From Planctomycetota bacterium (GTDB taxonomy: Bacteria; Planctomycetota; SZUA-567): a stretch of DNA of 44,642 nucleotides. Both the position numbers and the translations under genes were made by a program. Positions 8,354 through 15,551 of the stretch are shown in pieces; positions within the stretch are counted from its first letter, which is position 1; each line of letters opens with the position of its first letter. The stretch is taken from the NCBI GenBank assembly GCA_031269935.1, contig JAISYL010000025.1, positions 1 to 44,642 of the forward strand. The letters run 5' to 3'. The notes beneath the pieces were generated by a model that saw only the letters and a program-made list of their open reading frames with translations, was not told the DNA's origin and searched no databases.

Positions 8354-9250
8354 TCACTCCTGCAGCAACAAACCCATCGCGGCTTCGGCCGCCAGCGCTT
8401 GGTAATCGATTTCGTTGGAGGGTTTGCGCAGGCAGGCGTCGACCCCGTTGCCGGGCGCCATGACTTTTTCGATTTTGTCGTCGTTGGCGGTGCAAATGAT
8501 GAAACGGCAGGGAATGAGCTTGTGGTTTGTTTTCAAGTCGCGGCAGAATTCCACCCCGTTCTTGCCTTCCATTTCCAAATCGCTGATAATCGCCCGGGGC
8601 CGAAGCTTCAGCGCCAATTCCAGGCCGTCCCCCGGGTTCCCCGCCGATTCGGCGTGAAATCCGTGGTTTTCCAGAAGCGTTTTCAGCGAATCGCGCTGGT
8701 AGGCCGAATCCGAGACGATGAGGGCCTCGCGCCTTTGCTCGGCGGGGGGGGTGGAGAGAAGATAGGAAATCAGCTTGTAATTGGCCGCCAGCTTGGCCGC
8801 CAGCTTCTTGAAATCGCTTTCCAGCCGATTCAGGCCGTTCGGGTTTTCCGCTTGCGTACGGGAACGGGAGGGTCCGCTCAGGGCCCGGTCGATATAGTTG
8901 GCCAGGGACTCCGGATTGACCGGTTTGGCCAGGACCGCCGAGGCGCCTTCGTTCATCGCCATGATTATGTGCGGGATATCGGCTTCCCGGGGCAGGATGA
9001 AAATAAACTTCGGGGGGTTGCCGCCTTCGCTCACGGCCTGAAGAAGCTTGACGCCGGCGGCGTCCTCGACCTGGTAGTCTAGCACGACCACGGCCGCGCC
9101 GGAGCCGGCCACGGCCGCGGCGGCCTTTTGGGGATGATCGAAGGCGGCCAGGGGCGGCAAGAGACCGACCTGATGCTTTCTTTGCCGCAAATCGTCCGCC
9201 AGCCTCCGTTGTTCGACCTCGTCGGCCAGGCTTATCGATATGTTGGCCAT
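8354..9250 (-). CDS. Tandem-receiver response regulator without output domain
   Basis: A 298-residue protein with two CheY-like receiver domains. The first (about 1-124) has Asp58 in VVVLDYQ and Lys109 in VLAKP. The second (about 175-295) has Asp181 in the acidic pocket, Asp224 in IISDLEM, Thr254 and Lys276 in LRKP. The domains are joined by a helical linker (about 130-170). The first receiver has a weaker acidic pocket than usual (ADE near residue 10). There is no DNA-binding, enzymatic or PilZ domain, so it acts either as a phosphate sink or by protein contacts. It is the last gene of the CheY-CheA operon, seven bases after the kinase stop codon. Confidence 0.85.
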   Translation of the reverse strand: MANISISLADEVEQRRLADDLRQRKHQVGLLPPLAAFDHPQKAAAAVAGSGAAVVVLDYQVEDAAGVKLLQAVSEGGNPPKFIFILPREADIPHIIMAMNEGASAVLAKPVNPESLANYIDRALSGPSRSRTQAENPNGLNRLESDFKKLAAKLAANYKLISYLLSTPPAEQRREALIVSDSAYQRDSLKTLLENHGFHAESAGNPGDGLELALKLRPRAIISDLEMEGKNGVEFCRDLKTNHKLIPCRFIICTANDDKIEKVMAPGNGVDACLRKPSNEIDYQALAAEAAMGLLLQE

Positions 9251-9257
9251 GGGCGTC

Positions 9258-11420
9258 TCATTTCATAAGCATGTTTTCAAAGGATCCCACGAAATAATGG
9301 CGCTGGAGCTGGTTTTTGAAAAAGCGGTTGATGTCATCCAGGGGCAGCCGGGAGGCGAACATGATCTTGATCTTGTCCTTGACGACCCCCTTTTCGATGC
9401 GTTCCAGCGAAGGAACGGAATCGATGAGATCGGCCACCTCGGTCAGGCGGCGGATTATCAGGTAGGCCGAAAGGGAGGATTCCTGGAACGAGGGGAGCAG
9501 CCGCAGCAGGCTCTGGAAGACGTATACCCCCGGGGTTTTCATTTTGGCGTGGAAGACGAGGTTCCCCAGGGAGGAGAAATTGAAGGGCAGGTCGGCGGCG
9601 TCGCCCTCCTCGTCGCCCTCCCGCGAAACGGCTTCATGCTGGCGGTGGCTCCGCAGGGTCGCGAGAAGCTCGCCGTCGTTGATTTCGTAGCTTCGGCCGG
9701 CGCGGATTTCCGCCAATCCGGTTTCCAGGCTCTTGGCCGCGTCGAGCAGCAAATCGACGATTCCCTGGTCCACTTCCAGGGTCTTCTCCCGGATCCGGTC
9801 CAGGACGGATTCCACCTCGTGGACGAAAGCGCCCACATTGGCGAAGCCGGTCATCATGAAATTTCCCTTGATGGAATGGAAATGCCTGAAAATGGTGTTG
9901 ATGCGCGGGAGGCTGCCCGGCTCCTTTTCCAGCTGGAAAATGTCCTCGTTAAGTTCCTTCAGGATATCGTGGATCTCCACGAAAAACTGTTCGGCCAGGC
10001 CGTCGCCCGCCTCCAGGCCGGGTTTGGCGGTCGCCGGCGCCGGTTTTCCGCCCTGGCGATCGGGACCGGCGGCCGGGGCCGGATCCGATTCGGCTTCCCG
10101 GGCCGGACGCTCGACTTCGACCTCCACCGAATTGGCCGGATTGTAGGCGTTGGCGTCCAGGGAAGTGCCGCAGGCCATGGCGATCAGCTGGAAGGGGTCG
10201 ATGATCATGCCCAGTTGGCTGCCGCCCAGGATGGTGGTTCCGGATATGCCATTGGCCTTGAAGCCCTCGGGCAGGGGGATGAGAACCAGTTTCTGGGGGC
10301 GGATGAATTCCGAAACCTTGCAGGCGATGCGCCCGTTTTTGGCCTCTATTATCACGATGGAGACGGATTCGGCTTGCCGCTCTTCGGGCAGGGGGGTGCC
10401 TGACAACAGCCCCAGGAGATCGTGGAGGGGCAGGATCGAATCAAGATACAATATGCTCTCGCTTCGGCCCATGGTGGTGTTGATTTCGCTTTTCCGGATG
10501 GAATGGGTGGCGACCACGTTGCCCACCGGGATGGCGAAAAAACCCGAACCGGCCCGGATGATCACCGCGTCGGTGATGTTTACGGCGGAGAGTTGGGGAA
10601 TTTTATAGGTGAAGGTGGATCCTTTTCCGGGGGCGGATTCGATGACGACCTCCCCCCCCAGCGATTCGATGGTGGACTTGACCACATCCATCCCCACCCC
10701 CCGGCCGGAAATTTCCGTCGCCACCCTGGTGGTGGAAAAGCCGGGAGTCATGATCAGGTTTTTGCATTCGTCCGGCGACAGGGCGGCCCCCGGGGGAATA
10801 AGGCCTTTTTCGCCGGCGATTTCCCGGATTAGGCCGAAATCCAGGCCCCGGCCGTCGTCTTCCACCGATACATAGGTGAACTCTTCCTTCTTGTGGGCGG
10901 AGAGGATCAGCTTGCCGGTGGGATCCTTGCCGACATGCTGGCGCTCGAGGGGGTCCTCCAGGCCGTGATCCATGGCGTTGCGTATTTGGTGAGCCAGCGG
11001 TTCATAGAGGCGTTCGGCCACCGTTTTGTCAACCAGGGTGTCTTCCCCCACGATTTCGAAGTTTACCTGCCGTCCGCGCTTTTTGGCGATATCCCGCACC
11101 AGCCGGCGGAACCGGAGAAACGTCTCCTTGATGGGCACCATCCGGATGTCCATCACCAGATGATGCAGATCGGACGAGATGCGGCTGGTGCTCAGGGTGG
11201 CCAGCTTGACCATATCCATGGTTTCCTTGTCCACTTCGGCGGCTTTCCCGGTAAGGTGGCGTTGGAGAATGGATATGTTGGAGGCGGCGATGATGATTTC
11301 CCCGGTCAGGCCCAACAGGGTGTCGAGGTGGGAAATCTTGACTTGCATGCGATCAAGTTCCGGCGCTCCCTTGGCGTCCGGTTTTTCCTTGTCGCCAACG
11401 CGTTTCGGGTCACCATTCAT
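9258..11420 (-). CDS. CheA-type histidine kinase with permuted domain order
   Basis: A 720-residue kinase. In order it has a CheA dimerisation domain (about 25-120; LDTLLGLTGEIIIAASNIS), a catalytic HATPase domain (about 125-275; N box HQIRNAMDHG at 144-153, G1 VEDDGRGLD, G2 GRGVGMDVV), a CheW-like coupling domain (about 278-420), a Pro/Ala-rich linker (about 430-475), then the phosphotransfer Hpt domain (about 476-595) with the phospho-histidine His515 in FRHFHSIKG. The last segment (about 610-720) resembles the P2-like module that normally follows Hpt (ADLIDSVPSLERIEKG). Standard CheA begins with Hpt; here the Hpt half has moved to the C-terminus. All kinase motifs are intact. The start ATG overlaps the end of cheY by 11 bp. 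No receptor, CheR or CheB gene is in the window. Confidence 0.92.
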   Translation of the reverse strand: MNGDPKRVGDKEKPDAKGAPELDRMQVKISHLDTLLGLTGEIIIAASNISILQRHLTGKAAEVDKETMDMVKLATLSTSRISSDLHHLVMDIRMVPIKETFLRFRRLVRDIAKKRGRQVNFEIVGEDTLVDKTVAERLYEPLAHQIRNAMDHGLEDPLERQHVGKDPTGKLILSAHKKEEFTYVSVEDDGRGLDFGLIREIAGEKGLIPPGAALSPDECKNLIMTPGFSTTRVATEISGRGVGMDVVKSTIESLGGEVVIESAPGKGSTFTYKIPQLSAVNITDAVIIRAGSGFFAIPVGNVVATHSIRKSEINTTMGRSESILYLDSILPLHDLLGLLSGTPLPEERQAESVSIVIIEAKNGRIACKVSEFIRPQKLVLIPLPEGFKANGISGTTILGGSQLGMIIDPFQLIAMACGTSLDANAYNPANSVEVEVERPAREAESDPAPAAGPDRQGGKPAPATAKPGLEAGDGLAEQFFVEIHDILKELNEDIFQLEKEPGSLPRINTIFRHFHSIKGNFMMTGFANVGAFVHEVESVLDRIREKTLEVDQGIVDLLLDAAKSLETGLAEIRAGRSYEINDGELLATLRSHRQHEAVSREGDEEGDAADLPFNFSSLGNLVFHAKMKTPGVYVFQSLLRLLPSFQESSLSAYLIIRRLTEVADLIDSVPSLERIEKGVVKDKIKIMFASRLPLDDINRFFKNQLQRHYFVGSFENMLMK

Positions 11421-11814
11421 GATCGAATATCCTGACCAGGACAGTTTTAAGCATCTCCACGGACGGGGGCTTTACGATGTAATCGTCGGCCCCGAGGTGG
11501 AGGGCGCGGAAAATGTATTTGGCGTCGTCGTGGGTGGAGATAATCACCAAGGGAAGAGAGCGGTGGTTGGGCGAATTGCGGATGGCCTCGGTTAATTCAA
11601 ACCCGTCCATTTCCGGCATTACCAAATCGCTTACGACTAGGTCGAACTTGCCGTTTTTCAGGATCTCCAGGGCTTCCAATCCGTTTTTCGCCTCCCGGGC
11701 GGAAGCCCCCAGCCCAGTCACGATATCCTTGATGGCTTTGCGTACCGCCGGATAGTCGTCGACAATGAGGATCGACTTGTCTTTCCAGGGGATTCCGGAA
11801 TCGGTTGCGTTCAT
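11410..11814 (-). CDS. CheY-like single-domain response regulator
   Basis: A 134-residue receiver domain: acidic pair Asp19-Asp20 in ILIVDDYP, phospho-acceptor Asp63 in VVSDLVMPEMDG, switch residue Thr94 in IISTHDD, and Lys115 in IVKPP. It has no output domain. I start it at the ATG at 11814, preceded by a GGAAAG; an upstream in-frame extension to 11898 is low-quality sequence without a ribosome site. It is the first gene of the operon with the permuted CheA, which is its likely phosphodonor. Its target could be a flagellar switch or another protein; neither flagellar nor pilus genes are visible here. Confidence 0.93.
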   Translation of the reverse strand: MNATDSGIPWKDKSILIVDDYPAVRKAIKDIVTGLGASAREAKNGLEALEILKNGKFDLVVSDLVMPEMDGFELTEAIRNSPNHRSLPLVIISTHDDAKYIFRALHLGADDYIVKPPSVEMLKTVLVRIFDHEW

Positions 11815-11911
11815 CTTGGCTTTCCGCTGTTTAAAGACGCGGGATGAAACTTCCCCCGTCACCGCCGGCGCCAACGGCCCGGAAAATTTTGCCCGCAAGG
11901 TTCACTGTGAA

Positions 11912-11940
11912 AGTATAACCCATATTTTCCCATTTGTCTA
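11912..11940 (-). promoter_or_regulatory. Sigma70-type promoter of the cheY-cheA operon
   Basis: On the minus strand TAGACA (11935-11940), a 17-bp spacer and TATACT (11912-11917) form a strong promoter. Transcription should start near 11905, about 90 bases before the cheY ATG. Confidence 0.8.
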
Positions 11941-11978
11941 CGTAAAACGGCAAGGTGGGGGGAGAAGGCTCCGGTAAT

Positions 11979-12434
11979 TCAGATCGTCTCCGGTGTTTGT
12001 CCGGTTTCGGCCTGGAGAGCGGCCCTCATAAAAATCTCCAGGAAGCGCGGATCCGGGCGAATCGCCGCCAGATCCGGATCGTTAAGCATATTCCCGCAAT
12101 CATGATAACCGTTGTCAACCGCCCGATCCAGTTGGTGGAGGGCTTCTTCCCGGTTGCCGGTCAGGGCCAGGCTGCAGGAAAGATTGTAAATTACCCCGGG
12201 ATCCCCGGGGAAGATGTCGGCCAACCGCCGATCCAGGGCCAATCCGTCGGCAAAGTATCCTAGGCTGGTGAAATGCTGGGCCGCCACCGCCATGGCTTCC
12301 GGATGCCCGGGCCGGCGTTCCAGGATGTGATCGCAAAATTCCAGGCAAAACAGGAGATAGGCATGCTCTTCCTCGCTTTTGATCCGCCGCCGGCGTTCCT
12401 GATCCTGCTCTCCGGAGGGGGGAAAGATGGGCAA
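11979..12434 (-). CDS. Small tetratricopeptide-repeat protein
   Basis: A 151-residue protein made of paired helices with TPR-like spacing: AYLLFCLEFCDHILERRPGH, YFADGLALDRRLADIFPGDP, then NLSCSLALTGNREEALHQLD, closing with a DPDLAAIRPDPRF capping segment common at the end of TPR arrays. It has no signal peptide and is probably a cytosolic scaffold. The start is TTG at 12434, chosen because a strong GGGAGGT lies five bases upstream and no ATG gives the same reading frame. It ends 38 bp before the promoter of the cheY operon, so it is a separate unit pointing the same way; a role in that pathway is only a guess. Confidence 0.75.
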   Translation of the reverse strand: MPIFPPSGEQDQERRRRIKSEEEHAYLLFCLEFCDHILERRPGHPEAMAVAAQHFTSLGYFADGLALDRRLADIFPGDPGVIYNLSCSLALTGNREEALHQLDRAVDNGYHDCGNMLNDPDLAAIRPDPRFLEIFMRAALQAETGQTPETI

Positions 12435-12452
12435 GGCGACCTCCCTGGGGCT

Positions 12453-12570
12453 CCGCCAAGCCTAAATCGAAAATTTAGGCTTGGCGGGGGAGCGCCCCCG
12501 GTTCATCCAGTTTCCGCCTTCGGGAAAACGAATCCCCTTTCGGCGCTAGCAAGGTTGGTTCCGCAACGCC
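12453..12570 (+). repeat. Dispersed repeat R1, copy A, with 15-bp hairpin
   Basis: The element opens with a perfect 15-bp stem (12453-12467 with 12473-12487) closed by a CGAAA loop. The following sequence (GGGGGAGCGCCCCCGG, TTTCCGCCTTCGGG, GAATCCCC, AGGTTG, ending CGCAACGCC) matches copy B at 36303-36437 block by block, and its last nine bases match the outer end of copy C. It has lost an internal segment present in B and C. Here it lies upstream of the TPR gene, in opposite orientation. Confidence 0.8.
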
Positions 12571-12602
12571 ATGTTTGTGGCGGATCGCGCCACAAATATG
12601 GC
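12568..12602. repeat. 15-bp inverted repeat with one G/T position
   Basis: The left arm GCCATGTTTGTGGCG (12568-12582) pairs with CGCCACAAATATGGC (12588-12602) over a five-base loop, with a single G-T wobble. It shares the core CCATATTTG with the next palindrome. It follows directly on R1 copy A. Confidence 0.8.
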
Positions 12603-12671
12603 ATGCGTAACAGGTTGTGATGTTTCGGCTGTTGATTGGGAAAAACAGTTGTGCCGTTGCCAATTCCTTAT

Positions 12672-12713
12672 CCTTGCCATATTTGCGAAGTAATTCCCGC
12701 AAATATGGCAAGG
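12672..12713. repeat. Perfect 16-bp inverted repeat
   Basis: CCTTGCCATATTTGCG (12672-12687) and its exact complement (12698-12713) are separated by ten bases. Together with the hairpins at 12453 and 12568 it fills the 298-bp gap between the TPR gene and the next gene. No convincing gene lies in this gap; a short minus-strand frame reading CHICGNYF arises from the palindrome itself. Confidence 0.85.
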
Positions 12714-12732
12714 CAGGATTAGGCCGGACCCG

Positions 12733-13095
12733 TCAATTGGTCTGTTCTTCCTCAAGTTCCAGTTCGTCCTCCCCATTCATTGATCCGATGCTTACCGAAC
12801 CGGCATCGTCCCCGGCCGCCGTTCGCGCCAATTCGGCCGGACTGGCGGCCGAGCCGTGCACATAGGATCCCTCCTCCCCGAAAAAGTCCAGTATTTCCAG
12901 GAAGGCGGCGGATTCCCTGGGGGTGCGAATGTTGAATTCGGCCGCCGCCTTGAGGCCGCCGCCGTGCACGACTTCCAGCTTGGCGTTGACCCGGCGCAGG
13001 ATATTGAACGGCAAACGTTCGCACTCCCCGTAGGTGAAGTTGACTACGGCCAAATAGTTGCCGCCACGCCGGTCGCTTATCTTGATGCTGCTCAT
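12733..13095 (-). CDS. Unrecognised 120-residue acidic-tailed protein
   Basis: I do not recognise this protein. It is 120 residues, mixed alpha/beta in its first 75 (MSSIKISDRRGGNYLAVVNF..., ending FLEILDFFGEEGSYVHG), then a low-complexity acidic tail (NGEDELELEEEQTN). It has no signal peptide or membrane segment. The start is the ATG at 13095 with AAAGG eight bases upstream; a GTG two codons earlier lies too close to that site. A TATAAT at 13124-13129 on the minus strand could be its -10 element, but no good -35 accompanies it. It follows the MEMO gene by 63 bp. Base composition is like its neighbours, so I believe it is a real gene. Confidence 0.65.
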   Translation of the reverse strand: MSSIKISDRRGGNYLAVVNFTYGECERLPFNILRRVNAKLEVVHGGGLKAAAEFNIRTPRESAAFLEILDFFGEEGSYVHGSAASPAELARTAAGDDAGSVSIGSMNGEDELELEEEQTN

Positions 13096-13158
13096 AATCA
13101 CCGCCTTTCGTAAAAAGTCCCGTATTATATACCCAAGTACACGGTAAATCCGGTAATT

Positions 13159-14037
13159 CTAAACCTCGGCCTTTACGGCGTAAGCCAGGGCGGCATAACC
13201 GACAATATGATCCGCCCGGCCGCCCGGCGCCGCCTCGTGGCTGTCGGTCCGGGCTAGCAGCCGCCCGGCCCGGCAACCCCGGAATCCGGCCCAACCCGCG
13301 GCGGCGGCGGCGGCTCCCGCCCCGCAGGCGCTATGATCCCGTTCGGCGGTCGGGACTATCGCCGCCAAGTCCATTTCCAGCAGTTTTTCAAGAAAACGCC
13401 GATCATTGTCGCGGGTCCAGGCCAGCGCCGATTCGCCGACTCCGGCCGGCATAAGCCCAAAGGCGGCGCCGTAATGGGTCAAATCGGTCGAAGCCAGGGC
13501 GATGACCCGGCGGCCGGCCGCCGCCGCCGCCAACCCGCCCAGGCGGTGGGCGTCCGGCCGGAACGGCATGGCGACGGGAACCAGCCCGGCTTCGGGAAAC
13601 AGCCGGCGGATGAAGGGAATCTGCAATTCAATGGCGTTGTCTCCCGCGTGGGGCCGTTCGTCCGCCCGGCCGACGCCGGCTTCGATCAGGATGTCCGCCA
13701 GTTTCTCGTCCACCCGCACCGATCCCAGAGGCGTTTCCCAGGCACCCCTGGCCCAAATGGCTGGAATGCCTGGATTCACCCGGTGGCAGGCGCCGAACAC
13801 CACGAAGGTCTCCACTTCCGTTCCCGCCCGGCGCAGCCAGTTGAAGACAGCCGCGGCCACGGCCCCCGAATAGGCCAATCCGGCGTGGGGAAGCACCGCC
13901 GCCGCCGGTTCCCCTTCGGGCCGGGCGGAACCGTAAAGCCGTTCCGCTTGCCGAAGGCAAGCGTCAAGCGCGGCCGCCAATTCCTCCGCCTCTCCGGGAT
14001 ACCAGGAACCCGCCAAGACGGCTGGACGATTCGGCAT
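13159..14037 (-). CDS. MEMO family protein (AmmeMemoRadiSam system protein B)
   Basis: A 292-residue protein of the MEMO/UPF0103 family, related in fold to class III non-haem iron dioxygenases. The conserved features are RPAVLAGSWYPG at the start, PHAGLAYSG, GACHRVNPG, STDLTHYG and HSACG, which place the family's metal-site histidines and cysteine. In many prokaryotes it is encoded with an AMMECR1 protein and a radical SAM enzyme; neither partner is adjacent here. The biochemical role is not established. The ATG has GAGGAA seven bases upstream. It is the last gene of the apparent five-gene minus-strand operon that begins at 17815. Confidence 0.92.
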   Translation of the reverse strand: MPNRPAVLAGSWYPGEAEELAAALDACLRQAERLYGSARPEGEPAAAVLPHAGLAYSGAVAAAVFNWLRRAGTEVETFVVFGACHRVNPGIPAIWARGAWETPLGSVRVDEKLADILIEAGVGRADERPHAGDNAIELQIPFIRRLFPEAGLVPVAMPFRPDAHRLGGLAAAAAGRRVIALASTDLTHYGAAFGLMPAGVGESALAWTRDNDRRFLEKLLEMDLAAIVPTAERDHSACGAGAAAAAAGWAGFRGCRAGRLLARTDSHEAAPGGRADHIVGYAALAYAVKAEV

Positions 14038-14067
14038 CTTGTTCCTCGCGAAGCCCTAGGGCGGCAA

Positions 14068-14814
14068 TCAGGCCTTGCCGCCGGGTTGAAGCAACAACGG
14101 TCGCCCGAAATTCCGGGCCGCCCGCGCCGCCAAGGCCGAACGCGCGTCCGGCAGGGGGACCCCCCGGATTGTTTCCGGCCAGGCCGGTGAGGTCATGTTC
14201 GCCCAGACTCGGGCAACGGCCGCGAATCCCCGGGGGTCGGGGAGCGTGGTCAGGGCTTCGGCCGCCTGGAGGCGAATTTCCGGTTCCGGATGCCGGGTCA
14301 GCGGTTCAATGTCCCCGAAAGCCCCTTGGGGATCCAGGAAAGCCAGAGCCAGGGCTGAATGTCCGGGCATTTCCCCGGCCGCGATGCGATTTCGAAGAAA
14401 ATCGATCGTTTTTCCCCCCAAGGTTCCAAGGGCCGGGGCGCAGACCCGGACAAGGCAAAGCCGGATGCCCGCATTCCTTTCCGCCGCATAGCGGCGGAAA
14501 ACCGTTTCCCCCAGTTCGATCGCCTCGGCGGTTCGTCCCGCCCGCCAGGCCTGTCCGGCTTGGTGGGAGACAAGGCGAAGGGCGATCAACCGCTTGGCCG
14601 GATCCTGGCTGTTGACATCCCTCAGGATTTCCCGAAGTTCCCTTCCGGCCAATTCGACCGCCGGGCGGCCGTCGGGGCGCTCCGGCCAAGCATCTCCGCA
14701 ACCCGGCGCCGCCAGCCCGCCGGCCATGGCCAGGCCAGCGGCCAGCGCCAGGGCGAGTTCCGGCGATTTTCCGGGGGATATGCGCTTTCGGGCGGCGGCC
14801 GAACCGGCCGTCAC
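14068..14814 (-). CDS. Exported HEAT-like repeat protein
   Basis: A 248-residue protein. Residues about 17-40 form a hydrophobic export signal (LALALAAGLAMAGGLAAPGC) that may end in a lipobox-like cysteine, though APGC is not an ideal lipobox. The rest is helical, with HEAT-like units visible in the second half: PLTRHPEPEIRLQAAEALTT and DPRGFAAVARVWANM. It begins at GTG 14814, overlapping the stop codon of the upstream gene as GTGA, which implies translational coupling. It is probably an envelope scaffold. No enzymatic motif is seen. Confidence 0.65.
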   Translation of the reverse strand: MTAGSAAARKRISPGKSPELALALAAGLAMAGGLAAPGCGDAWPERPDGRPAVELAGRELREILRDVNSQDPAKRLIALRLVSHQAGQAWRAGRTAEAIELGETVFRRYAAERNAGIRLCLVRVCAPALGTLGGKTIDFLRNRIAAGEMPGHSALALAFLDPQGAFGDIEPLTRHPEPEIRLQAAEALTTLPDPRGFAAVARVWANMTSPAWPETIRGVPLPDARSALAARAARNFGRPLLLQPGGKA

Positions 14815-15551
14815 CGCCAGCCCCTTTCCAGGGCGATGCGGAAATCGGCGGCCAGTAGGGGCAGGGCGAAATCGGCGAGATTGTCGTGGCCCGGATATCC
14901 GCCGCGATCCCCCAAAAGATGATTCTCCGCGCCGGGCAGGGGCATGCCCCGGCGGAGCCTGTCCCGATCCTGGTAATAGTTCACATGCCGCCAGAAACGC
15001 CGGCCATCGGGAAGGGGGGGGGAGTCATAAGCCAAAAAATTGGGTACGGCCACGGGCAGTCCCAGGGCGATGGCGTTTCCGGCGGCGCCGGCGGCGGCCT
15101 GGATGCGGCCGGTTTTGATCGCGTCGACGGTGAGCAGCAGGACCAGTTCCGCTTCCGCCTCGGCGGCGAGAATCGATTGGGCGAGGTCGCCCGCCACCCC
15201 TCCGCCTTCCCCGTGTCCGGCCAGGATCAGGCGGAGCGGATAACCGGAATTCCTCCTGGCCGCCAATTGTTCCCCAATCCATTCCCCCGCCTCCCTCTGC
15301 CGGGACCAATGAAAAACGGCCAGGGAACCCGGACCCGTACCCAGGGCGTGAAGGGCCGCCCTGGCCATGCCGTCCGGAAAGGGGGAATCGCCCGGCTGGG
15401 CGGCGACGAATATCGCCGTTACGCAACCGGCGGCGGTGTTTCGAAGCACCCGGGCGGACCCGTCCCCGGAAGCCGCCCCCGCCGCCCAGCCACTGAAAAG
15501 GGCGGCGGCCAGCCCGGCCAATACCGCCCGGGCGGCCTTATCCGCGATCAC
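14811..15551 (-). CDS. Exported protein with alpha/beta-hydrolase-like fold, nucleophile apparently lost
   Basis: A 246-residue protein with a signal peptide (KAARAVLAGLAAALFSGWAAGAA). The segment YPLRLILAGHGEGGGVAGDL has the form of a lipase nucleophile elbow (strand, GHSxGG, helix), but glycine stands where the serine should be. Downstream are a strand with Asp (VLLLTVDAIKTG) and a histidine-containing segment (PGAENHLLGDRGGYPGHDNL) in the order of the other triad members. It may be a non-catalytic binding protein or use another mechanism. The GTG at 15551 is preceded by GGGGGAT and overlaps ubiB by 14 bp; an in-frame start at 15695 would lie wholly inside ubiB. The fold call is inference. 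Confidence 0.6.
   Translation of the reverse strand: MIADKAARAVLAGLAAALFSGWAAGAASGDGSARVLRNTAAGCVTAIFVAAQPGDSPFPDGMARAALHALGTGPGSLAVFHWSRQREAGEWIGEQLAARRNSGYPLRLILAGHGEGGGVAGDLAQSILAAEAEAELVLLLTVDAIKTGRIQAAAGAAGNAIALGLPVAVPNFLAYDSPPLPDGRRFWRHVNYYQDRDRLRRGMPLPGAENHLLGDRGGYPGHDNLADFALPLLAADFRIALERGWR

Noticed and set aside
12546-12776. Small minus-strand frame with CHICGNYF, suggesting a zinc finger
   Set aside because: The cysteines are produced by the palindrome at 12672-12713, and the frame overlaps the end of the 12733-13095 gene without a ribosome site.
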